In this document: positions 39,512 to 46,895 of the stretch, piece after piece
Numbering within the stretch: position 1 is the stretch's first letter
How the letters are laid out: the number at the start of each line of letters is the position of its first letter
Source of the DNA: Thermosediminibacter litoriperuensis
GTDB taxonomy: Bacteria > Bacillota > Thermosediminibacteria > Thermosediminibacterales > Thermosediminibacteraceae
Assembly (NCBI RefSeq): GCF_008124715.1
Contig: NZ_VNHO01000002.1
Coordinates: 1-64,000, forward strand
Direction of reading: 5' to 3'
Length of the DNA stretch: 64,000 nucleotides
Position numbers and translations under genes: made by a program
The notes under the pieces: model-generated
What the model was told of the DNA's origin: nothing
The model's database searches: none
What the model saw: only the letters and a program-made list of their open reading frames with translations

Positions 39512-39546
39512 ACCAATATGAGCACCCCGATGGTGCTCATATTGGT
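39512..39546. repeat. 15-bp perfect inverted repeat between convergent genes
   Basis: ACCAATATGAGCACC (39512-39526) and GGTGCTCATATTGGT (39532-39546) with a 5-nt loop. It lies between the ends of the rightward unknown gene and the leftward anti-sigma gene. No T-run on either side, so a bidirectional, T-poor terminator or a mobile-element relic are both possible. Confidence 0.6.
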
Positions 39547-39596
39547 GTTAAAAACTCCGTCAAAGATAAAAAGGTAACTATGGTTTGATATTACCC

Positions 39597-40328
39597 TTAG
39601 GTTCTCATGCTTTCGGCTACCCGAATTATATCCTCTTCGCTCAATTTTCCCGTAATTATAAAATAAGTCGAGCCGTTTCCATATAAAAGATGCCTTAATC
39701 CGCTTTTCTTGAAATGGATGAGCGTTGCTTCGGATGATCCATTTATGCTGAGGGGTTTAACTTCTGCATCGTTTGTCCGGAAATTGTGAGAAAAGGCTGT
39801 TTCCCGCGCTATAGAAAATTGTTCTATTCTAAGTTCCTCGCCTTCTGTTCCTTTTCTATAAATCAACGTAACAGAATCCTTTCCCCCGCCGGAAATCTTC
39901 GCACCGTGGAAACTATATCCTTCGGGCAGATATTCAGGGACCGAGATTTGAAAGTGCACATTTTTCTGCGCTTCATAAATGGGAATAAAAACATCTTTTA
40001 GCGTCCCGTAATTTTCCCCGCCGGTTCTTCCCGAAATAGTCATTACATTATTCCAGTATTTCCTGACAACGTTGAAAAACTTCGAATCGGCCGTGACCTC
40101 TTTGCCGGCGATTCCTGCATACACCCCCATAAAAAATACCACCAGGACAAAAGCCGCATTGACCATTCTTTTCGCGATATTCGTTTGTTTATGCTTTTTG
40201 GCCTCTAGTTCTTTTTTTATACTGACCCAGGTTTCATCTTCGATATGTTTCGGAACGGGGATGTCTTCAGCGCATCCCTTTACTTTTTTGGACAGGTAAA
40301 GGTCGAAAGCATCCTTATCTTTTTTCAT
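39597..40328 (-). CDS. Probable membrane anti-sigma factor with DUF4367-like C-terminus
   Basis: 243 residues. The cytoplasmic N-terminal 50 residues are charged; one membrane helix follows (about 55-73). The extracytoplasmic part has VPEYLPEGYSFHGAKISGG, the YLPEGY-type hallmark of DUF4367 domains, and an end (YGNGSTYFIITGKLSEEDIIRVAESM) typical of that domain. Its start overlaps the sigma gene by 14 nt, the standard layout of an ECF sigma/anti-sigma pair. Confidence 0.8.
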   Translation of the reverse strand: MKKDKDAFDLYLSKKVKGCAEDIPVPKHIEDETWVSIKKELEAKKHKQTNIAKRMVNAAFVLVVFFMGVYAGIAGKEVTADSKFFNVVRKYWNNVMTISGRTGGENYGTLKDVFIPIYEAQKNVHFQISVPEYLPEGYSFHGAKISGGGKDSVTLIYRKGTEGEELRIEQFSIARETAFSHNFRTNDAEVKPLSINGSSEATLIHFKKSGLRHLLYGNGSTYFIITGKLSEEDIIRVAESMRT

Positions 40329-40857
40329 CGTATCCTACCCCTTCCTTCTGCTCCGCCAGGATATTCCTTAAAAACAGCCTGGCGCGGAAAAGCCTGCTTT
40401 TGACAGTTCCCACGGGCACTCCGAGATACTTCGATATTTCACCTTCGGAAAGGTTGTTGTAGTACTTCAATACTACGATCTGCCTGTGAATCGGGTTCAG
40501 CTACTTTTAAGCTTTATCCATATCTATTCTATTTTCAGCATCCGTAATCGAATCGAACGAAACTTCCAGGGCGGTATTCATGGAGACTATCTTATCCATA
40601 AAGACCTCATCCATGAGTACATACTTTGCTTTCTTCCGGATAAGGTCTACGGCTTTTTTGGTAGCGATAGCGCTAACCAGCGCCGGGAACCGAGGAAGGT
40701 CCACAGGGCCTTTTTTCAATATTTCGTAGGCAATTAAAAAAGCCTCCTGAATGGAATCCTGGGCAATGTTCTCGTCTTGGGCGACCAGGTACGCCGTCCT
40801 GTAAACTTTTGAAAAATACATACGGTAGAGACTCTCGAAAAGATCAAAATCTTCCAT
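40315..40857 (-). pseudogene. ECF sigma factor gene interrupted by two in-frame stops
   Basis: Read through, the frame encodes a normal-length ECF sigma factor (about 180 codons). Region 2 is FESLYRMYFSKVYRTAYLVAQ followed by DSIQEAFLIAY. Region 4 is LNPIHRQIVVLKYYNNLSE followed by EISKYLGVPVGTVKSR. Between the two regions the codons GCT-TAA-AAG-TAG-CTG place two stops (40501-40509) without any shift of frame. The ATG at 40857 follows AAAGGCGG. Either the sigma factor is inactive, or the halves act separately as in SigO-RsoA; the region 4 part has no ribosome-binding site, which argues for inactivation. Confidence 0.78.
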
Positions 40858-40922
40858 TGTTAAGATACCGCCTTTATTGCAAAACTTTTTCATATCTATT
40901 ATTAAAAAATTTTTAACTTCAA

Positions 40923-40951
40923 GGAACTTTTTGGCAGCATAAAACGACTAT
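40923..40951 (+). promoter_or_regulatory. ECF sigma-type promoter, divergent from the sigma gene
   Basis: GGAAC-N17-CGACTAT, identical over 29 nt to 38310-38338. It starts 66 nt upstream of the sigma gene start but points away from it, toward the interrupted gene at 41081. Confidence 0.68.
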
Positions 40952-41080
40952 ATTATAGGGAAGAAATTTCGGTTCAATTTCATCGCGGAAGGTATCTTTA
41001 ATATCTCCGGTTGAGAGCCCGCACAGATATGAAAGAGACTTACAAATTTGATCACAATTAAAATAGGAGTGAAGGATAAA

Positions 41081-41530
41081 ATGAGAGTCAACACAAATTA
41101 TTATCAAACAAAGCCATATATCAGTACAAATATGAAATCTAATGTACGTGATAATACGAGACCATATATCTTGATGCAGGAAAATTCAAAGATGGAGCAC
41201 AAAACGGAGTATTCTTCAAATATTTGGGAATAACTTGCTAAAGTATATAACATTAGAAATGCTTCTTTCGATGAGCTTTGTGATATATCCTTAAAACTGT
41301 ATGAGGCAGGAGAGATATCTCCAGCAGATCATGCGATCCTAACTTTTGATCCAAGTAAATCCCCGCAAAAAATAAGGCCCAATATATTCTTAACAAAAGC
41401 TGACCCAGACGGCAAGAGGGATTGGATAGCAGAATACGAAGCAAGGGCGAACATGGATTTGAAGATTGGAAATATGCTCGGTTATAAAAATAATTGCCGA
41501 ATACTTGATATTTTGAGACGCCTTCGGTAA
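41081..41530 (+). pseudogene. Unknown gene with one in-frame stop
   Basis: An ATG at 41081 behind AGGAGTGAAGG opens a frame that meets TAA at 41231-41233 and then continues open, same frame, to 41530, for about 149 codons in total. The second part (FDELCDISLKLYEAGEISPADHAIL, then SPQKIRPN and DWIAEYEARA) resembles small uncharacterised proteins found in several Firmicutes, so the two parts were one gene. It lies behind the ECF-type promoter at 40923. Confidence 0.6.
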
Positions 41531-41648
41531 GAAGCAAAAATCCTTTAATAAAATGACCATTAGGCAAGATACAATGACGCTTACGTTGTAGCCTTTTTAC
41601 AGCCTCCACCCGCCCGGTTATACAAAGGCAAATGAAGGAGAGACCGAA

Positions 41649-42197
41649 ATGAAAAAATATACTTTAACGTTGATATCAATGTTATTGGTAGTAAGCATAT
41701 TTTTAAATTTTGTATTTGTGGCTCAATTGCTGGATATTAAAAAAAAGGAAGAGGAAAGACTATTATCCAACGTATTTACCTGCGGAGAGTATTTTGGTAT
41801 TTTCGGCGACAATTTACAAAAATACATTAAAAATCGGGATGAAAAGTATAGAATGGAGATGATATGGATTTACCTGGTATTAAAGGCTTTCAGATATAAT
41901 TTAGCATCTACAAATACAGTTTTTCTCAAGGATTTGGACGAATCCATAACTCCAATAAGAAAACTTATTAGAATTATAGAAGATATATCATTAAAACTTA
42001 ATAGAGATTCAATTAATACCGAAGACGGCAAGTCGAGAGACTTTTGGGAATCCTTTGCCAGAGATGTTCTAAAAGTGGCTGAATTGTTGACTGAAAGGAG
42101 AGAGAAGGAAGACCGGGTTAAAGCAAACCTGCCAGAAGCAGGACGGGTTATCGAAAATTTGTCTGAAAAATACGATTCCTACTTAAAAGGTAAATAG
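41649..42197 (+). CDS. Small membrane-anchored protein of unknown function
   Basis: 182 residues: one N-terminal hydrophobic helix (about 5-27) followed by a highly charged, mostly helical domain (Lys/Glu/Arg-rich). No family recognised. ATG after AATGAAGGAGAG. A+T-rich, like the genes before it, and perhaps part of the same ECF-controlled group. Confidence 0.68.
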   Translation: MKKYTLTLISMLLVVSIFLNFVFVAQLLDIKKKEEERLLSNVFTCGEYFGIFGDNLQKYIKNRDEKYRMEMIWIYLVLKAFRYNLASTNTVFLKDLDESITPIRKLIRIIEDISLKLNRDSINTEDGKSRDFWESFARDVLKVAELLTERREKEDRVKANLPEAGRVIENLSEKYDSYLKGK

Positions 42198-42225
42198 ATA
42201 ATTACAGGTTTAATGTAATGTATTT

Positions 42226-42483
42226 TTACGGAATGTAATGTGCCATAGTTTCGTTCCAATAGCTTTTTATTTCTGAGTAGGTTATCCCAAGGCAAAGAAG
42301 AGATGTCAAAAAGCAAAGAAGCGTAATTATAAGCTGATCCAAAACAACTACAGGCATAGAGCCAATCGCAGAATGATAAAAGCATCGATAAAACTTTAAC
42401 GCCTCAACAGGAGTCATTCCATTCATGTTTTTACCAAAATGCGGCCGCCTATAATTTAAATAGAGCATCCAGTTTTGTGCCAT
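42226..42483 (-). pseudogene. Transposase (DDE integrase) C-terminal remnant
   Basis: The start of this 85-codon frame reads LYLNYRRPHFGKNMNGMTPVEAL, matching the end of the catalytic domain of IS481/IS3-type DDE transposases (YNxxRPH...GxTPxE). The preceding catalytic part is absent, and the rest of the frame is hydrophobic and unrelated, so only a scrap of an insertion sequence remains. No terminal inverted repeats found. Confidence 0.65.
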
Positions 42484-42697
42484 ATTTGGTATAATGTCAT
42501 TGGGTGGGATCCATCCTTAATGGGTTTTTGGTTTGCCATATCCATAATACCCCAGGGATACCCACCCTTTGCAATGTCTTTTTTACTTTAAAAAAGTAGT
42601 GTGAACGAAACTCTGGCTCATCTACAGACGGGAATTATTTTCCCCTTGACAACCTTCTCCGCGCATGGTAATATACAAAGAAAGCGAAATTGAATAA
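42484..42697. other. Non-coding spacer between the IS remnant and the PyrR leader
   Basis: No gene recognised. It probably contains the promoter of the uracil permease leader: CCTTGACAACC gives TTGACA at 42646-42651, and TAATAT occurs downstream at 42668-42673 (16-nt spacer). Confidence 0.4.
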
Positions 42698-42798
42698 AGC
42701 CAGCCTTTAAACTGGTCCTGTGAGGCTAGTAAGGCGAAGGGGTTTAACATAAAGATGAAGGAAAGCCTTTCTCCGCCTGACGGGGAAGGGCTTTTTTG
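42698..42798 (+). promoter_or_regulatory. PyrR-binding attenuator leader
   Basis: The stem-loop AGCCAGCCTTTAAACTGG-TCCTGTGAGGCTAG contains the PyrR recognition core TCCNGTGAGGCT. It is followed by a 13-bp terminator hairpin (42763-42775/42781-42793) and six T. PyrR with UMP is known to stabilise the anti-antiterminator and favour termination. Here the leader controls a uracil permease. Confidence 0.88.
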
Positions 42799-42808
42799 AT
42801 AGAGAAAA

Positions 42809-42850
42809 AAGCCTCTGCTGTCTATGTCTCACAGCAGGGGCTTAATTTTT
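42809..42850 (+). terminator. Second tandem hairpin before the permease gene
   Basis: AAGCCTCTGCTG (42809-42820) pairs with CAGCAGGGGCTT (42832-42843), one T-G mismatch, followed by AATTTTT and then directly by the GGAAGGAGG ribosome-binding site. It is independent of the PyrR terminator 11 nt upstream. Confidence 0.65.
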
Positions 42851-42865
42851 GGAAGGAGGAAAATT

Positions 42866-44095
42866 ATGAGAGAACTTACTGCAAGCCCAAGAGAACTGTC
42901 AGGTCCGATAAGGGAGGGGGATAGGATTTCACTCCTTCAGCTTCTCATCCTGGGACTCCAGCATACTTTTACGATGTTCGGGGCCACGGTGCTGGTACCG
43001 CTGCTTACCGGGCTCGACGTGGGAGTGGCCCTTTTCACGGCGGGGGTGGGCACCCTGTGGTTCCACCTGGTCACGAAAAGGAAGGTTCCGGTTTTCCTGG
43101 GTTCTTCCTTCGCGTTCATTGCGCCGGTAGCACTGGTGGTAAAACAGTGGGGGGTTCCGGCGGCCCAGGGCGGCATCATTGTGGCCGGTTTGCTTTACGT
43201 GTTGATGGCGGCGCTGGTTTACTTTCTGGGGCGCGAATTTATGGAAAACCTTCTCCCGCCGGTGGTGACCGGCCCGATAATAATGGTTATAGGTCTCAAC
43301 CTGGCGCCGGTGGCAATTAAAAGCGCCTCTCAGAACTGGACGGTCGCCTTGATAGTGCTTAGTGCGGTAACACTGGTCAGCATGTACGGCAGGGGATTTT
43401 TCAAACTGGTACCGGTGCTCGTGGGATTAATTGCAGGTTATGCGGTGAGTTTGATTTTCGGAATCGTGGATCTGAAACCCGTGCAGGAGGCGGCGCTGTT
43501 TGCCGTGCCGGCCTTTACAAAACCTGAATTCAACCTGGCGGCAATCGGTCTTATTGCGCCGGTGGCGGTGGCCACTATGGTGGAACACGTGGGCGACGTG
43601 CTCGCCGTGGGAGCTACGGTGGAGAGGGACTTCGTAAAAGACCCCGGCCTTCACAGGACTCTGATAGGTGACGGTGTAGCCACATCTTTGGCGGGATTAT
43701 TCGGCGGGCCGGCCAACACCACCTATTCCGAAAACACAGGCGTTCTGGCGCTGACCGGGGTCTGGAAACCGGAAGTGATGAGGGTTGCGGCGGTAATAGC
43801 CATACTTCTTTCCGGCTTCCAGAAGCTCACCGCTCTCATAGGGACTGTGCCGGAGCCGGTGATAGGCGGCATCTCCATAATCCTGTTCGGCATGATAGCC
43901 AGTATCGGTGTCAGAACCGTTGTCGAGAATGCCGTGGACTTTAAAAAGTCAAGGAACCTTATAATATCCAGCGTAATTCTGGTTGTCGGTATAGGCGGCG
44001 CCGTAGTAAACCTCTGGGGCGGTATCCAGATAGGGGGCATGGGCCTGGCCGCCATACTCGGTGTAATATTGAACCAGGTGTTGCCGGAGGAGTAA
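42866..44095 (+). CDS. uraA: Uracil permease (NCS2 family)
   Basis: Proton- or sodium-linked nucleobase uptake. About 409 residues with 12-14 membrane helices. The NCS2 signature region is present (GLFGGPANTTYSENTGVLALTG, with the preceding VEHVGDVLAVG containing the substrate-binding Glu-His). The PyrR leader and the upp gene in this window make uracil the likely substrate. The ATG at 42866 follows GGAAGGAGG; the frame is open from 42824, but that start lies inside the second hairpin. Confidence 0.93.
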   Translation: MRELTASPRELSGPIREGDRISLLQLLILGLQHTFTMFGATVLVPLLTGLDVGVALFTAGVGTLWFHLVTKRKVPVFLGSSFAFIAPVALVVKQWGVPAAQGGIIVAGLLYVLMAALVYFLGREFMENLLPPVVTGPIIMVIGLNLAPVAIKSASQNWTVALIVLSAVTLVSMYGRGFFKLVPVLVGLIAGYAVSLIFGIVDLKPVQEAALFAVPAFTKPEFNLAAIGLIAPVAVATMVEHVGDVLAVGATVERDFVKDPGLHRTLIGDGVATSLAGLFGGPANTTYSENTGVLALTGVWKPEVMRVAAVIAILLSGFQKLTALIGTVPEPVIGGISIILFGMIASIGVRTVVENAVDFKKSRNLIISSVILVVGIGGAVVNLWGGIQIGGMGLAAILGVILNQVLPEE

Positions 44096-44108
44096 AGATT
44101 TTATAGAG

Positions 44109-44132
44109 GCGGGGATCCCTCCCCGCTTTTTT
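44109..44132 (+). terminator. Terminator after uraA
   Basis: GCGGGG-ATCCCT-CCCCGC and six T. Confidence 0.88.
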
Positions 44133-44199
44133 AATTTTCCAATACCTTGCAACTCTGTGCTATAATAGAATTGGTTCAGTATGGTAGCTGGAGGTCGCC

Positions 44200-44907
44200 A
44201 TGTCGCATCCTTCTATAAACGAAAGGGTCATGATGATAAAAAGCAACAAGGATGAGATAAGCCATTTAATTGAGGAATACAGGCCTTTCATTGCTTCGGT
44301 TGTGGAAAAGTACCTGGGCCGCCGGGTCGAATACGGTATCGACGACGAGCTGAGCATAGCCATGATCGCCTTTAACGAAGCCGTTCAGAGATACGATATA
44401 GAAAAAGGTAATTTTCTCACCTTTGCCAAAAACGTGATAAGAAGCCGGCTGGTCGATTACTACCGGCGGGAACGGAAAAACAGGGAAACGGTAGTGTACA
44501 TCGCGCAGAATCAGGAGTATGACGAGGAATACGAGCTGGACATCAGTATCGACGAATCCATAAAAAAACACAGGGAAGAAGAGATAAGCGAACAAAGAAG
44601 GCTGGAAATCCTCGAGATAAAGAAGGAACTGGAAAAATGGGGACTGACCTTTTCCGATGTGGCCAGGAGTTCTCCCAGACAGGAAGGCACCCGCCGGATT
44701 TATCTTCAGGTAATCGACTTCATAATGGCGTCACCGGAAATACTAGATACGATAAAGCGGAAAAAATACTTGCCGATAGATAAAATTGAAAAGGCGACAA
44801 AAATACCCCGAAAGAAGATCGAGCGAGGACGAAATTATATAATAGCAGCGGTGATTATTTTATCGGGGGATTACAGGTACATAAAAGAGTACATTAAGTG
44901 GAGGTAA
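44200..44907 (+). CDS. sigI: RNA polymerase sigma factor SigI
   Basis: 235 residues. A sigma-70 region 2 (YRPFIASVVEKYLGR, DELSIAMIAFNEAVQRYDIEKGNFLTFA) is joined to the SigI-specific C-terminal domain (GLTFSDVARSSPRQEGTR, IDKIEKATKIPRKKIERGRNYIIA) instead of a standard region 4. In Bacillus and Clostridium SigI responds to heat or polysaccharides and is held by RsgI. The rsgI gene follows after 4 nt. Confidence 0.94.
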   Translation: MSHPSINERVMMIKSNKDEISHLIEEYRPFIASVVEKYLGRRVEYGIDDELSIAMIAFNEAVQRYDIEKGNFLTFAKNVIRSRLVDYYRRERKNRETVVYIAQNQEYDEEYELDISIDESIKKHREEEISEQRRLEILEIKKELEKWGLTFSDVARSSPRQEGTRRIYLQVIDFIMASPEILDTIKRKKYLPIDKIEKATKIPRKKIERGRNYIIAAVIILSGDYRYIKEYIKWR

Positions 44908-44911
44908 AAAG

Positions 44912-46087
44912 GTGAAGGCCGTAATTGTCGACGTCGAGGGAGAATACATCATAGTCGTCAACCAAAGGGGCGATTTTAAAAAAATATACAATATGTATAA
45001 AGGCCGGCAGATCGGTGATGAAATAGATATTCCCGAGATCACCACCAATTACACCGTATTCCGGAGAATAGCGTCTCTAGCCGCGGTATTTATGATAACT
45101 GTTGTTATGGCGGGATACGGAATCGCTTCGTTTTTCCGCCCGGTGACCTACGTGACAATGGATGTGAATCCCAGTGTGGAGATGTCACTGAACCGGTTCA
45201 ACCGCGTGATAGATGTTGAAGGTCTTAATGACGACGGCGCCCGCCTTGTGGGAGACCGGACTTCATTCAGAACCCTGCCTCCGGAGAGGGTCGTCAGGAT
45301 GCTGCTTTTCCGGGCTAGAGAGCAGAACCTCCTCGGGCCGGATTCGGTTGTGATGTTTACCATATCTAACGTGCACGACAAAAAAATGCCGGAACTCGAA
45401 AAAAAGTTAGAGGAGACCGCACGGCAGGAACTGAAGGGTGACGGCGGTATTTCCATACAGCGCAATGGTGCGGATGAAGTAAAAGTACTGGTTCAGGAAG
45501 CCCCCATAAAAAAGCACCAGGAAGCCAGAAGGATGGGGATATCCCAGGGCAAGCTGCTGCTTTATGAAAAGCTGAAGAAAGAAAGTCCCGCTTTAGACGT
45601 GGAACGCGTGAAAAAGATGCGCGTCAGAGAAATGCTTGAAGAACTTAAAGCTAAAACCGGGAAGGATAGAATAGACGGCGACAGGAGGCCGGGTCCGAAA
45701 ACCCCCAGTATACCACCGAAAGAAAAGGCCGAAAAAGAAAAGCCGGCGAAAGACGGATCACCCGGGGAAATCAAAGATGTACCGGCAAATGAAAAGGAAC
45801 GGGATAAAGAAGACCGCAGAGAGCACCGGGGCAATCCGTCCGGTTTAAAAGGCGGGGACGACAGGGACGCAAAGCACTTCGACAGCACGAGGGGCGTGAG
45901 TTCACCGGCCAGAGGAGATAAAAAAGGAGAAAAACCCTTCAGGAACCCGCGGTACAGGACTTCGGATTCATCGGTAAAGGACGGGGGAAAGGATGTCCCC
46001 GCCAGTACCCCGAAGAACGTTGATTATGGGAAGAAGGATCCGCCAGCCGGCAAAAACACGAAACCGCCTGCCACACGAGGGAATTAA
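44912..46087 (+). CDS. rsgI: Anti-sigma-I factor RsgI
   Basis: 391 residues. The N-terminal RsgI cytoplasmic domain (KAVIVDVEGEYIIVVNQRGDF) binds SigI. One membrane helix lies at about 50-72. The extracytoplasmic part begins with VTMDVNPSVEMSLNRFNRVIDVEGLN, the conserved RsgI segment where self-cleavage is known in homologues. The C-terminal 150 residues are low-complexity, rich in Lys, Pro, Asp and Gly. There is no carbohydrate-binding module as in Clostridium thermocellum. GTG start at 44912. Confidence 0.92.
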   Translation: MKAVIVDVEGEYIIVVNQRGDFKKIYNMYKGRQIGDEIDIPEITTNYTVFRRIASLAAVFMITVVMAGYGIASFFRPVTYVTMDVNPSVEMSLNRFNRVIDVEGLNDDGARLVGDRTSFRTLPPERVVRMLLFRAREQNLLGPDSVVMFTISNVHDKKMPELEKKLEETARQELKGDGGISIQRNGADEVKVLVQEAPIKKHQEARRMGISQGKLLLYEKLKKESPALDVERVKKMRVREMLEELKAKTGKDRIDGDRRPGPKTPSIPPKEKAEKEKPAKDGSPGEIKDVPANEKERDKEDRREHRGNPSGLKGGDDRDAKHFDSTRGVSSPARGDKKGEKPFRNPRYRTSDSSVKDGGKDVPASTPKNVDYGKKDPPAGKNTKPPATRGN

Positions 46088-46092
46088 ATCCA

Positions 46093-46124
46093 TACCTGCC
46101 TAACAGGCGGGTACTTTTGTTTTA
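46093..46124 (+). terminator. Terminator after sigI-rsgI
   Basis: TACCTGCCT/AGGCGGGTA stem (9 bp, one T-G) with a TTTTGTTTT tail. Confidence 0.8.
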
Positions 46125-46206
46125 TCCCAATTACAATATGCTGGAATTAAGCCAAATGGGTGAGAATATACTGTATGTGAGTTATCATCGAGATGGTATG
46201 ATTTTA

Positions 46207-46224
46207 TTGTGAGATATTTCACAA
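46207..46224 (+). promoter_or_regulatory. Candidate Rex- or CRP/FNR-type operator
   Basis: TTGTGAGATATTTCACAA is an 18-bp palindrome. It matches the Rex pattern TTGTGAA-N4-TTCACAA at 13 of 14 positions and also TGTGA-N6-TCACA of CRP/FNR regulators. It lies 65 bp upstream of the -35 box of the V-ATPase promoter, and just after a possible -10 (TATGAT, 46197-46202). Confidence 0.5.
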
Positions 46225-46289
46225 TAGACATAACCGAAGATAAATGGAGGAAATGCGAGGAATTAAACAATAAACTCTAAAATTTTGGT

Positions 46290-46318
46290 TTGAATTTTTT
46301 GTATTAATATTGTATAAT
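46290..46318 (+). promoter_or_regulatory. Sigma-A promoter of the V-type ATPase operon
   Basis: TTGAAT (46290-46295), 17-nt spacer, TATAAT (46313-46318). The first gene starts 8 nt after the -10 box, so either the transcript is nearly leaderless at that gene or the gene starts at an inner ATG (46344). Confidence 0.75.
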
Positions 46319-46325
46319 AACCCAT

Positions 46326-46544
46326 ATGAAAGACATCAAAATAATGCAACATATTGCACTTTTAACGCAAATAGGGTTAAATATAGCGCTGCCCATAGTG
46401 GGCGGTGTATATGCTGGAGCCTATCTGGACAGGAGGTTTTCCACTGGTAGCGCTTTTTTGATTTTGGGGGTAATACTAGGATTTTTTTCTGGTGTAGCAG
46501 GTGTGTACCGACTGGTATCCGCTGAATTCAAAAAAAAGAAATAA
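46326..46544 (+). CDS. AtpZ/AtpI-like small membrane protein at the head of the V-ATPase operon
   Basis: 72 residues with two membrane helices (about 12-34 and 42-62) and the GGVYAGAYLDRRF segment typical of AtpZ-like proteins. AtpZ/AtpI normally precede F-type ATPase genes and are linked to Mg2+ transport or rotor-ring assembly. Here one heads a V-type operon. There is no clear Shine-Dalgarno before the ATG at 46326; the ATG at 46344 is an alternative. Confidence 0.75.
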   Translation: MKDIKIMQHIALLTQIGLNIALPIVGGVYAGAYLDRRFSTGSAFLILGVILGFFSGVAGVYRLVSAEFKKKK

Positions 46545-46571
46545 TTTTTTCTTCGGGGAGGTGGAGGACGG

Positions 46572-46895
46572 TTGAAGGAAATCCTGGATGATATCAAAAA
46601 CGCGGAGAACAAGGCCAGGGCAATGGTGGAAGAAGCCGAGCGGGAAGCGAGGTTCATACTGGCTGAAGCCAACCGCGAAGCCGAAGAACTGATTTCACAG
46701 GCCCGCAGGAGGGGCGAAGAGGCTTCTAAAAATATTATAGAAGATGCGAAAAAAGAAGCGCAAAAAGAAGCTCTGGCTTTGAGGGAACAGTATGAAGACA
46801 AAATCAGAAAACTTCGGGAAAAGGCGGAAGGCCGCATTCAAAAAGCTGTAGACTTAATTGTGGAGAGGATAGTGACTTTCCATGGCAATTGTTAA
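46572..46895 (+). CDS. ntpF: V-type ATPase subunit G/H (peripheral stalk)
   Basis: 107 residues, almost entirely a Glu/Lys/Arg/Ala coiled coil, as expected for the stalk subunit that pairs with subunit E. TTG start at 46572 after GGGGAGGTGGAGG. The end overlaps the subunit I gene by 14 nt. In Enterococcus hirae the matching gene opens the ntp operon. Confidence 0.85.
   Translation: MKEILDDIKNAENKARAMVEEAEREARFILAEANREAEELISQARRRGEEASKNIIEDAKKEAQKEALALREQYEDKIRKLREKAEGRIQKAVDLIVERIVTFHGNC

Noticed and set aside
40501-40509. Recoding of the TAA/TAG codons (readthrough or pyrrolysine) in the sigma gene
   Set aside because: Both TAA and TAG would need to be read, and no recoding signal, pylT-like RNA or pyl gene is visible in the window; nonsense mutation or splitting is simpler.
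42226-42860. Intact insertion sequence
   Set aside because: Only the last part of a transposase domain remains and no terminal inverted repeats or target duplication could be found.
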